This document shows, piece after piece, positions 55,947-63,777 of a stretch of DNA of 64,000 nt. The position numbers were made by a program, and so were the translations under genes. Origin of the DNA: PFL42 sp963789825 (lineage in GTDB: Bacteria; Chloroflexota; Anaerolineae; Anaerolineales; E44-bin32); the NCBI GenBank assembly GCA_963789825.1, contig CAWBME010000006.1:248001-312000 (forward strand), in the 5' to 3' direction. The notes below the pieces were generated by a model, which had not been told where the DNA came from, ran no database searches, and saw only the letters and a program-made list of their open reading frames with translations. Every line of letters starts with the position of its first letter. Within the stretch, counting starts at the first letter, position 1.

Positions 55947-56458
55947 GGGCCGCCGTGCTCACCGTCTCCGACCGTTCCTTCGCCGGCGAACGGCCGGACG
56001 CCAGCGGCCCCCGGCTCATCGAGCGCTTGCAGGCGCTTGGCTGGTCGGTGGTGAAGCAGGCGATCGTCCCGGATGCGCAGGATCGCATCGAGCAGATCCT
56101 GATGACCTGGGCGGATGGCGGTGAGATGGACCTGATCCTGACAACCGGGGGCACCGGCTTCGCCGAGCGGGATCGGACGCCGGAGGCCACCCGGCGGGTG
56201 GTCGAGCGGCTGGCGCCCGGACTGGCCGAGGCGATGCGCAGCGCAGGCCTGAGCATCACGCCGCACGCGATGCTCTCGCGAGCGGTGGCAGGCATCCGGG
56301 GCAGCTGCTTGATCGTCAACCTGCCAGGGAGCCCGAAGGCTGCGCTGGAGAACCTGGCGGCCATCGAGCCTGCCCTGCCGCATGCGATTTCTCTACTGCG
56401 TGTTCCCGGAGAGGCCGAGACCGGCCACACCCCCAAGCCAAGCCCCAAACGCGCGTGA
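55943..56458 (+). CDS. molybdopterin adenylyltransferase (MogA/MoaB family)
   Basis: 171 residues. Substrate-binding LILTTGGTGFAERDRTPEA, catalytic-site IVNLPGSPKA, and an N-terminal AAVLTVSDRS. Activates molybdopterin by adenylylation before Mo insertion; MoaB paralogs of unclear function are the alternative. GTG 55943 is chosen over the in-frame ATG 55901 because it overlaps the preceding stop and gives the family N-terminus. No other Mo cofactor gene is nearby. Confidence 0.87.
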   Translation: MRAAVLTVSDRSFAGERPDASGPRLIERLQALGWSVVKQAIVPDAQDRIEQILMTWADGGEMDLILTTGGTGFAERDRTPEATRRVVERLAPGLAEAMRSAGLSITPHAMLSRAVAGIRGSCLIVNLPGSPKAALENLAAIEPALPHAISLLRVPGEAETGHTPKPSPKRA

Positions 56459-56477
56459 TCCTGGCGGAGGCCGGCGC

Positions 56478-57769
56478 ATGAAGACGCCCAATCGCTACCG
56501 CTGGTTCGTCGTCTTTGTGTTCTTCATCTTCATGCTGCTGCATCAGACGGACCGCCTGATGATCGGCTCGATGCAGGTGCCGATCATGGACGAGTTCTCC
56601 ATTCGCAACTCGCAGTGGGGGCTGATCAACACGGGGGCACTGGTCGTGGCGACGCTCCTGTATCCGGTCTGGGGATACCTGTTCGATCGCTACGCTCGGG
56701 CCAAGCTGCTGGCGTTGGCCTCCTTCATTTGGGGCGCGACGACCTGGCTAAGTCCGCGATCGCGCCTACCTACCCTGTGTTCCTGGCCACGCGGGCCTCG
56801 ACCGGCGTCGACAACTCGTCGTATCCCGGGCTGTACTCCCTCGTGGCAGACTACTTCCCGCCGGGGTTGCGCGGCCGGGTGTACGGCCTGCTGCAGGTGG
56901 CGCAGCCGCTGGGGTTCCTGGTGGGAATGGTGTTGGCGCTGATGATCGCGCCCCTGATCGGCGGATGGCGTTCGGTGTTCTACCTGACCGGGGCGATGGG
57001 GCTGATTCTGGCCGTGGTGATCTTCTTCGGGGTGCGCGAGATGCCGCGCGGTCGCGCCGAGCCGGAGCTGGAGGGCGTCGAGGAGCTGCGCCAGTTCCGC
57101 TTCTCCTGGGCCGAGGCCAAGCTGGCGGTGATGAAACGGTCGATGTGGTTCATCTTTGCCCAGGGATTCGCCGGGGTGTTTCCGTGGAACGTGATCACTT
57201 TCTTCTTCTTCGGTTACTTGATTCGCGAGCGCGGCTACGACAACGACTCGGTGCTGTTCACCATGGCACCGGTGATCCTGATCTTGGCGGGAGGCTACTT
57301 CCTGGGCGGCGCGCTGGGCGATGCTCTCTTCCGCCGTACGCTCAACGGCCGGGTGTTGGTTTCCACGGTGGGGGTCCTGCTTGGCGCGATCTTCCTCTGG
57401 CTCGCCATCCAGACGCCGGTGGAGGATCGCACGCAGTTCTTCCTCCTGATGTGCCTGACGGCCGTGTTCATGCCGATGTCTTCGCCGAACGTGCTCTCGA
57501 CAATCTACGATGTGACCCTGCCCGAGGTCCGCAGCACGACGATGTCCCTGGAGTACTTCGTGGAGAACAGCGGCGCGGCGCTGGCGCCGCTGCTGGCCGG
57601 GTTCCTGGCCGAGGCGACCAATCTGGAGACCTCAATCCTGGTGATCTGCATCGGAGCGTGGGTGGTTTGTTTCGGGTTGTACCTGGGCGCGCTGTTCTTC
57701 GTGCCGAACGATATTCGGTCGCTGCGCGCGCAGCTGCGGCAGCGGGCGGCGGAGGCCAGCCGCCCCTGA
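56478..57769 (+). CDS. MFS transporter (one frameshift)
   Basis: About 430 residues, 12 membrane helices once joined. First half has the MFS A-motif-like GYLFDRYARAKLLALAS; second half has FLATRASTGVDNSSYPGLYSL and GVREMPRGRAEPELEGV in the central loop and GGYFLGGALGDALFRRT. The frame shifts near 56750 (GATTWLS to AIAPTYPVF). Similar to the hexuronate/Spns-like group, but the substrate is not predictable. GGAGG precedes ATG 56478. Confidence 0.85.
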
Positions 57770-57842
57770 CCTGCGGCGGGCACGCCCATCGACTCGCAGG
57801 CAGTAGGGCAGGGAAGGGGTCGAGCGATTGACCTCGCGGCCA

Positions 57843-57871
57843 CTGCCGGGCCGGGGTGGCCGGCCCGGCAG
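57843..57871 (+). terminator. strong hairpin downstream of the MFS gene
   Basis: Perfect 12-bp stem CTGCCGGGCCGG / CCGGCCCGGCAG with loop GGTGG, 73 nt after the stop; not followed by a T tract. Confidence 0.5.
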
Positions 57872-58110
57872 GATTCGCTGCAGGGCGGACCGAGCCTGCG
57901 GACGGTCCCCAGCCTCTGCCTGGCCACGCCGGTGATCTCGCCATGCCCCGAGTCTGCCACGGCGGACACGCGTGCGATGCCCTCTATGTTCAAGCAGCTG
58001 CTGAAACACCGTGTGATCGTCCAACCCTCTCCCCTAGCCCCTCCCCCTGCATGAGCCGACATCCGCGTACTCACACGCATCCCGCAGGCGGAAGGGGTGG
58101 ATACTCCTGT

Positions 58111-58141
58111 GGGGTGGGGGGAGCCAAGGTCCCCCCACCCC
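58111..58141. repeat. perfect inverted repeat 1
   Basis: GGGGTGGGGGGA / TCCCCCCACCCC, 12-bp arms, 7-base spacer GCCAAGG. Confidence 0.75.
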
Positions 58142-58152
58142 CAAGATCTTGT

Positions 58153-58208
58153 TCCCCCTCTCCGCCACGGTTCATGGGGTGCCTGTGCGCTGTCCTCGGA
58201 GAGGGGGA
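58153..58208. repeat. perfect inverted repeat 2
   Basis: TCCCCCTCTCCG (58153-58164) / CGGAGAGGGGGA (58197-58208), 12-bp arms, 32-base spacer. Resembles CCCCCTCTCC-type dispersed palindromes of other genomes; copy number here unknown. Confidence 0.7.
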
Positions 58209-58354
58209 CAGGGGGTGAGGATCTACACGATCTTCCGCAAGCTCCTAGAGCGATCGGGGCGGAGAGCCCGCCACCGGGGGTTCCGCCGCAACAGCGGGCT
58301 GCACCGGCGGAAAGGGGCGAGGGCTGCGGCCAGTCCCAGCTGAACCCCTGCGCT

Positions 58355-58382
58355 TGACAATGTGGGTAGGAGTGGTAGACTA
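58355..58382 (+). promoter_or_regulatory. promoter of the copper operon
   Basis: TTGACA 58355-58360 and TAGACT 58377-58382, spacer 16; start near 58389. Confidence 0.7.
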
Positions 58383-58394
58383 TTGATACCCACC
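58363..58394 (+). promoter_or_regulatory. candidate CsoR operator
   Basis: Inverted repeat GTGGGTA (58363-58369) / TACCCAC (58388-58394) flanking the -10; followed by a C-tract/G-tract (CCCCCACCGGGGGGGG) like known CsoR sites. Inference. Confidence 0.45.
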
Positions 58395-58420
58395 CCCACC
58401 GGGGGGGGCTAGAGGCGGTC

Positions 58421-58690
58421 ATGGACAAGCAGGACACACTCCAGCGACTGAAGTCCGTCGAGGGCCACATCCGTGGGATCGAACGCATGGTGGATGCGGA
58501 TGCCTACTGCATCGACCTGATCCGCCAGATCCAGGCCGTCCAGGCTGCATTGAACAAGATCACAACCAATGTTCTGGATGACCACCTGCGCACGTGTTTG
58601 ACCTCGGCGGTGCGCGGCGATGACGCCGACGAGCGCGAGCGTGTGCTGGGTGAGATCCGCGAAGTGTACGAAATGGCAACCAAGGTCTGA
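58421..58690 (+). CDS. csoR: CsoR-family copper-sensing repressor
   Basis: 89-residue all-helical repressor. Cu(I) ligands of the C-H-C type are present: Cys in DADAYCIDL and His/Cys in LDDHLRTCLTS. Cu(I) binding releases operator DNA, derepressing the chaperone and exporter genes that follow. N-terminal RLKSVEGHIRGIERM is family typical. Confidence 0.92.
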   Translation: MDKQDTLQRLKSVEGHIRGIERMVDADAYCIDLIRQIQAVQAALNKITTNVLDDHLRTCLTSAVRGDDADERERVLGEIREVYEMATKV

Positions 58691-58707
58691 CAACCGGAGG
58701 AGGCTCC

Positions 58708-58914
58708 ATGACCAGCAATACGTACTCGGTTCCCAATATCTCGTGCGGCCATTGTGTGCACACCATACAGTCCGAGCTGGCGCAGCTGGCGGGCGTGGCC
58801 CGCGTCGAGGCCTCGCAGGAGCGCAAGGAAGTCAAGGTTGAGTTCGAAGCCCCGGCGAGCGACGACGCCATCCGAGCTCTGATGGCCGAGATCAACTACC
58901 CGGTCGCAGGGTGA
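58708..58914 (+). CDS. copZ: CopZ-like copper chaperone
   Basis: 68-residue heavy-metal-associated domain with the metal site NISCGHCVHTI (CxxC) and the betaalphabeta pattern ending VKVEFEAPAS. Presumably hands Cu(I) to the downstream CopA. 17 nt after csoR. Confidence 0.9.
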   Translation: MTSNTYSVPNISCGHCVHTIQSELAQLAGVARVEASQERKEVKVEFEAPASDDAIRALMAEINYPVAG

Positions 58915-58941
58915 TGGCGGCGGCCTGAGAAGCGAGGCCCG

Positions 58942-61359
58942 ATGAGCGAAGTCCGGCACCTGACGCTGCCGGTGCTAGGGATGACCTGCGCCAATTGCGT
59001 ATCGACGGTTGAGCGTAACCTCAAGCGGGTGGATGGCGTCTCGAGCGTCCAGGTCAACCTGGCCTCGGAGCGTGCCAGTGTGGAATTCGATCCGGCGCGC
59101 ACCGACGACCGCGCCCTGATTGCGCGCATCCGCTCCGCTGGCTACGACGTCGCGCTGGGCGAGGCGACCCTGTCGCTGCGACGGCTGGCGGACGACAGCG
59201 ATGCCCGACGTCTGGAGCGAACGCTGGCCGGGCTGGCGGGCGTGGAATCGGCGACGGTCAACCTGGCGAGCGAACGGGCGTCCGTCAAGTATGTCCCGAC
59301 CATCATCAGCCAGAATGAGCTGCGTCAGGCTGCGCGCGGTGCGGGTTTCGAGATCCTAGAGGCCGAAGGCACGCTCGAGGACGCCGAGCAGCAGGCTCGG
59401 ACGGCGGAGCTGGCGCATCAGCGCAAGCTGCTGCTGATCGGCCTGGCATTCACCGTGCCGTTGCTGCTTCTGTCGATGGCGCGCGATCTCGGCCTGGTGC
59501 CTCACGCCATCGCACACTCCCCCGCCTACAACTGGCTGCTCTTGCTGCTCGCCACGCCGGTGCAGTTCTACGTCGGCGGCTCGTACTACGTGGGCGCCTA
59601 TAAGGCGCTGCGCAACCGTGCGGCGAACATGGATGTGCTCATCGCGATGGGATCCTCGGCGGCATACCTGTACTCGCTGCTGGTGATGTTCGGGATCGCC
59701 GAGGGGCATGTGTACTTCGAGACCGGCGCAGTGATCATCACCCTGATCCGGCTCGGAAAGTACCTCGAAGCGCGAGCCAAGGGGAAGACGAGCGAGGCCA
59801 TCCGCAAGCTTATCAGCCTGCAGCCGCCTCGGGCGCGTGTCGTTCGGCAAGGTGTTGAAGTGGAAATCGAAGTCGCCCAGGTTGTGGTGGGGGATGTGCT
59901 GTCGGTTCGACCTGGGGAGAAGCTCCCCGTCGACGGGATTGTGATCGAGGGTCGCTCGTCCGTCGACGAATCGATGCTTACCGGCGAGGCGATGCCGGTT
60001 GACAAGGGGGCCGGCGACGCGGTGATCGGGGCGACGCTCAATCGCTCCGGGGCCTTTCGCTTCGAAGCGACTCGCGTCGGAAGGGACACGGCGCTGGCGC
60101 AAATCGTCCGCCTGGTGGAAGAGGCACAGGCCAGCAAGGCGCCCGTTCAGCGCCTGGCCGACCAGGTGTCGGCGGTCTTCGTGCCGGTGGTGCTGCTGAT
60201 CGCGCTGCTGACGTTCGTTGCCTGGTGGGTCGCTGCCCCGGCGGCGGACTCGAGCGCCTTCACCCGAGCGCTGATGAACAGCATTGCCGTACTGGTGGTG
60301 GCCTGCCCGTGCGCCCTGGGGCTGGCGACGCCGACGGCGGTGATGGTGGGCACGGGCCGGGCCGCTGGCTACGGCATCCTATTCAAGTCGAGCGAAGCCC
60401 TGGAGCGCGCCGGCAAGGTCGATGCCATTGTCCTGGACAAGACGGGCACGTTGACGCGCGGGCAGCCGAGCGTCACCGATGTCGAGATCTCCGGAGAGGC
60501 CGGCACGCGCCAGCGCCTGCTGCAGCTGGCTGGCTCGGCTGAGCTTCCGTCGGAGCATCCATTAGGCGAGGCGATCGTAGCCGCAGCCAGGGCGGAAGGC
60601 CTGACGCTGGTGGCGCCTGACCGCTTCGAGGCCGTTGTCGGCGGCGGCGTCACGGCCGAGGTCGAGGGACGTCGAGTGCTTGTCGGTGCCCGACGCTGGC
60701 TGGTGGAGGCCGAAATCGAGGAAGGCGCGCTGGGGCTCGCCTTCGACCGGCTCTACGCCGAGGCCAAGACCTGCGTCGGCGTGGCGGTCGACGGCAGGCT
60801 GCTGGGTGTGATCGGAATTGCCGACACGCTGAAGGACGGGGCGGTGGAGGCGGTCGCCGAGCTCCGCGCGCTGGGAGTGAGTGTGACGATGCTCACCGGC
60901 GACAATCGTGCCACGGCCGAAGCCGTTGGCCAGCTGGCGGGGATCGATCGCGTGGTCGCCGAAGTCCTGCCGGCGCAGAAAGTGGACCAGGTCCGCCGCC
61001 TGCAGGCGGACGGCGAGAGCGTGGCCATGGTCGGCGATGGCATCAACGATGCCCCGGCGCTGGCCCAGGCCGATGTTGGGATTGCCATCGGCACCGGGAC
61101 CGATGTGGCGATCGCCTCGGCGCCGGTCACCCTGATAGGGGGCAGTCTACAGGGAGTCCCGCGGGCAATCCTGATCTCACGGGGCACGCTGCGTACGATT
61201 CGCCAGAACCTGTTTTGGGCGTTCATCTACAACGTGCTGCTGATCCCGGCTGCCGCTTTCGGATTGATGAGTCCCATCCTGGCTGCCGGCGCGATGGCCT
61301 TCAGCTCGGTGTTCGTGGTGAGCAATAGCCTTCGGCTGCGCGGCCTCAAGCTTCGCTGA
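58942..61359 (+). CDS. copA: P1B-type Cu(I)-exporting ATPase
   Basis: 805 residues. First N-terminal HMA domain has GMTCANCVSTVE; a second HMA-like domain (RRLERTLAGLAGVESATVNL) lacks CxxC. Eight membrane helices with the transport motif CPCALGLATPTA, phosphorylation site DKTGTLTRG, nucleotide-binding SEHPLGEAI, and GDGINDAPALAQAD hinge. Pumps Cu(I) out of the cytoplasm. Confidence 0.96.
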   Translation: MSEVRHLTLPVLGMTCANCVSTVERNLKRVDGVSSVQVNLASERASVEFDPARTDDRALIARIRSAGYDVALGEATLSLRRLADDSDARRLERTLAGLAGVESATVNLASERASVKYVPTIISQNELRQAARGAGFEILEAEGTLEDAEQQARTAELAHQRKLLLIGLAFTVPLLLLSMARDLGLVPHAIAHSPAYNWLLLLLATPVQFYVGGSYYVGAYKALRNRAANMDVLIAMGSSAAYLYSLLVMFGIAEGHVYFETGAVIITLIRLGKYLEARAKGKTSEAIRKLISLQPPRARVVRQGVEVEIEVAQVVVGDVLSVRPGEKLPVDGIVIEGRSSVDESMLTGEAMPVDKGAGDAVIGATLNRSGAFRFEATRVGRDTALAQIVRLVEEAQASKAPVQRLADQVSAVFVPVVLLIALLTFVAWWVAAPAADSSAFTRALMNSIAVLVVACPCALGLATPTAVMVGTGRAAGYGILFKSSEALERAGKVDAIVLDKTGTLTRGQPSVTDVEISGEAGTRQRLLQLAGSAELPSEHPLGEAIVAAARAEGLTLVAPDRFEAVVGGGVTAEVEGRRVLVGARRWLVEAEIEEGALGLAFDRLYAEAKTCVGVAVDGRLLGVIGIADTLKDGAVEAVAELRALGVSVTMLTGDNRATAEAVGQLAGIDRVVAEVLPAQKVDQVRRLQADGESVAMVGDGINDAPALAQADVGIAIGTGTDVAIASAPVTLIGGSLQGVPRAILISRGTLRTIRQNLFWAFIYNVLLIPAAAFGLMSPILAAGAMAFSSVFVVSNSLRLRGLKLR

Positions 61360-61436
61360 GAGAGTCCACCTGGAGCGGAAGACCAACCGGGGTGTTGGCG
61401 TCTCCAGGTCAGATGTCCACGGGCGGCCAGGGACGG

Positions 61437-61442
61437 TAGAAT
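61437..61442 (+). promoter_or_regulatory. possible -10 for the ccdA operon
   Basis: TAGAAT, 33 nt before ATG 61476; -35 not apparent. Confidence 0.3.
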
Positions 61443-61475
61443 GGGGCCGGCACACCCCGGTTTCTGGGAGACAGC

Positions 61476-62198
61476 ATGGATCCATCCGAAGTGACCATCG
61501 GCCTGGCTTTGTTGGCCGGCCTGGCATCCTTCCTCTCGCCCTGCGTACTGGCGCTCGTTCCGGCGTATGTCGGCTATTTGGGTGGCGTGTCGATCTCGCC
61601 GGAGGGCGTCGTCGTGCGCAACCGCTGGACGACGTTCGCGCATGGTCTGGCCTTCGTCTTGGGGTTCAGCTTGGTCTTCGTACTGCTGGGCGCGGCCGCC
61701 TCGTTGGCCGGTGCCTTCCTGTATGACTTCCGCACCTGGCTGGCGCGCATCGGCGGTCTGGTGGTGATCCTCTTCGGCCTGCACACGATGGGCGTGATCC
61801 ACATTCCCTTCCTCGACTATGACACGCGCCGCCAGGTCGCCCCCGATCGGCGGTATGGATATCTTTCCTCGGTAATGATGGGCGTATTCTTCTCCGCAGG
61901 GTGGGCTCCTTGCGTCGGCCCGGTGCTGGGCGCGGTGTTGACCCTCGCCCTCAGCTCGGCGGCACTGGGTCAGGGAGTGTTGATGCTCACGGCCTACTCG
62001 ATCGGCCTGGCGATCCCCTTCCTGCTGGCGGCGCTGGGCGTCGGCCGGGTGGCGGAATTGATGCGCCGCCATGCCAACACCGTGCGCTACGCCTCCTTTG
62101 TCACTGGGGCACTGATGGTTGTCGTCGGCGTGATGCTGCTTACCGGGACGCTTGAGCGGCTGGCCCGTTTCGGCTTCTTCGTGGATTTCGGACTGTAG
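61476..62198 (+). CDS. ccdA: CcdA-type thiol-disulfide membrane transporter
   Basis: 240 residues, six membrane helices. Redox Cys of helix 1 in FLSPCVLALVPAY and of helix 4 in AGWAPCVGPVLG, the classic CcdA pair. Moves reducing power from cytoplasmic thioredoxin across the membrane, here to the TlpA-like protein that follows and possibly to apocytochrome c. Confidence 0.93.
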   Translation: MDPSEVTIGLALLAGLASFLSPCVLALVPAYVGYLGGVSISPEGVVVRNRWTTFAHGLAFVLGFSLVFVLLGAAASLAGAFLYDFRTWLARIGGLVVILFGLHTMGVIHIPFLDYDTRRQVAPDRRYGYLSSVMMGVFFSAGWAPCVGPVLGAVLTLALSSAALGQGVLMLTAYSIGLAIPFLLAALGVGRVAELMRRHANTVRYASFVTGALMVVVGVMLLTGTLERLARFGFFVDFGL

Positions 62199-62204
62199 GA
62201 GAGC

Positions 62205-62786
62205 TTGCCGGTGCACCCGCGAACCGCCGCCCCCTGGCTGCTGCTTGCCAGTGCCATCTTGTTCGGCCTCGGCATTGGGCTGGTGGTCTTTCTCGGATTT
62301 CCTTCCAGAGAGCCGCCCGCTTCGGCCTCGGCGGCTCCGCCACCCGGGCCGGGTCCTGCGCCGGTCGTCGGCGCTCCTGCACCCGACTTCACGCTGCAAT
62401 CCCTGGATGGGCAAGCCGTCGCCCTCTCGGACTACCGCGGTCAGGTGGTGCTGCTGAACTTCTGGGCAACCTGGTGCGAGCCGTGCAAGCTGGAGATGCC
62501 AGCCTTCGACGAGGTGCAGCAGTCGGTGGGGCCGCAAGGCTTGCAGGTGCTGGCGGTCAACTTCGATGAGCCGGCGGCGGTGGTGCAGGCCTTTCAGGAC
62601 GAGCTCGGCCTCACGTTCCCACTGCTGCTCGATCCGGGCGCGGTCGTGCAGCGGTTGTACCGGGTAGTGGGCTACCCGACCAGCTACTGGATCGACCGGG
62701 ATGGCCAGGTGGCGGCGATGCACGTCGGCGTAATGTCGGAGCGCCAACTGGCGGATTACCTGACAGACATGGGGTTGGAGCCTTGA
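62205..62786 (+). CDS. TlpA/ResA-type thioredoxin-like protein
   Basis: 193 residues. Membrane anchor (APWLLLASAILFGLGIGLVVFL), linker, then a thioredoxin fold with active site ATWCEPCKLEMP (CxxC) and cis-Pro GYPTSYWID. A TTG (62205) or GTG (62211) start are both plausible; AGGAG lies 3 and 9 nt upstream. Functions as extracytoplasmic thiol reductant, probably fed by CcdA. Confidence 0.9.
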   Translation: MPVHPRTAAPWLLLASAILFGLGIGLVVFLGFPSREPPASASAAPPPGPGPAPVVGAPAPDFTLQSLDGQAVALSDYRGQVVLLNFWATWCEPCKLEMPAFDEVQQSVGPQGLQVLAVNFDEPAAVVQAFQDELGLTFPLLLDPGAVVQRLYRVVGYPTSYWIDRDGQVAAMHVGVMSERQLADYLTDMGLEP

Positions 62787-63772
62787 TGCGAGTCGTCCTG
62801 TACACGCGCCGCGAGTGCCATCTTTGTGACGAAGTCCGCGCGACGCTTGGACGGATGCAGCGCGAGCATCCGCACCAGCTCGTGGAAGTCGACATCGAGT
62901 CAGAGCCCGCGCTGCACCAGAAGTACGCCGAGAGCATTCCGGTGGTGCTGGTCGGAGCATACACCCTTCGGGCGCCGATCAGCGAGACCGACCTGCGTGT
63001 GACGCTGGCGGCGGCCGAGGCGGGTGCGCGATCGAAGCCGCCGCGCTCGAGCTTCGAGCGTCGCTTCGCTCTCGGCGTCAACCGCGCCATTCTGTCCTTC
63101 ACCCGCCACTGGCTGCTGGTGTTCAACCTGATGGTGTTCCTGTTTGTCGGGCTCCCCTTCCTGGCGCCGGTGCTGATGAAGACTGGAGCGACCGGCCCTG
63201 CCCGGGCGATCTACCGCGTCTACTCGCCGCTGTGTCATCAACTCGCCTTCCGCTCGTGGTTCTTGTTCGGCGAGCAGGCAGCCTACCCGCGCGAAGTGGC
63301 GGGTCTTCCGGGCACCAGTTACGGAGCGGCAACCGGGCTGAATGAGAACGACTACCTCGCCGCCAAGCGGTTTGTGGGGGACGAGCAGCTCGGCTACAAG
63401 GTCGCCTTCTGCGAGCGAGACATCGCCATCTATGTCGGTATCCTTGCGGCAGGCATGGGATTCGCGTTGGTGCGGCGACGGCTGCGGCCGCCATCGATGC
63501 CGGTATGGGTGCTGGTGGGCATCGTCCCGCTCGCGCTGGATGGAGTCTCGCAGCTGGTGTCGGCCATTCCCGGGTATCCCTTCGGCGTGCGCGAGAGCAC
63601 GCCGCTGCTGCGGACCGTCACCGGCCTGCTCTTCGGCATCAGTTGTGTTTGGCTGGCCTACCCGCATGCCGAAGAGGCGATGGCGGAAGCGCGCGGCGAG
63701 CTGGTGACCAAGCTCAGTGGGCGCGAGAACGAGGCGCAGAGCGCGCCGGCGGAGCCCGGCGTGGTAGACTAG
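62786..63772 (+). CDS. glutaredoxin-like domain fused to DUF2085 membrane domain
   Basis: 328 residues. The first 80 form a glutaredoxin-like domain (DUF836 type) with RRECHLCDEV and SIPVVLVGAY; the rest is DUF2085 with IYSPLCHQLAFRSWFLFGE and four or five membrane helices, including the strictly conserved Cys-His-Gln and a second Cys (AFCERDIAIYVG). The function of DUF2085 is unknown. The fusion links a cytosolic dithiol to a membrane domain, fitting its place after ccdA-tlpA. ATG 62786 overlaps the preceding stop (TGATG). Confidence 0.83.
   Translation: MRVVLYTRRECHLCDEVRATLGRMQREHPHQLVEVDIESEPALHQKYAESIPVVLVGAYTLRAPISETDLRVTLAAAEAGARSKPPRSSFERRFALGVNRAILSFTRHWLLVFNLMVFLFVGLPFLAPVLMKTGATGPARAIYRVYSPLCHQLAFRSWFLFGEQAAYPREVAGLPGTSYGAATGLNENDYLAAKRFVGDEQLGYKVAFCERDIAIYVGILAAGMGFALVRRRLRPPSMPVWVLVGIVPLALDGVSQLVSAIPGYPFGVRESTPLLRTVTGLLFGISCVWLAYPHAEEAMAEARGELVTKLSGRENEAQSAPAEPGVVD
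63765..63770 (+). promoter_or_regulatory. -10 box overlapping the DUF2085 stop
   Basis: TAGACT, ending 7 nt before ATG 63778: a leaderless start candidate. Confidence 0.4.
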
Positions 63773-63777
63773 CCGGC

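Larger units (their letters stand above)
57872..58354. other. 480-bp intergenic with palindromic elements, no gene
   Basis: Open frames here are low-quality shadows. It carries the two palindromes listed separately and a CT-rich tract (58021-58050). Confidence 0.5.

Noticed and set aside
61227..62960. 577-codon open frame on - opposite copA-ccdA-tlpA
   Set aside because: Antisense shadow of three well-recognised + genes.
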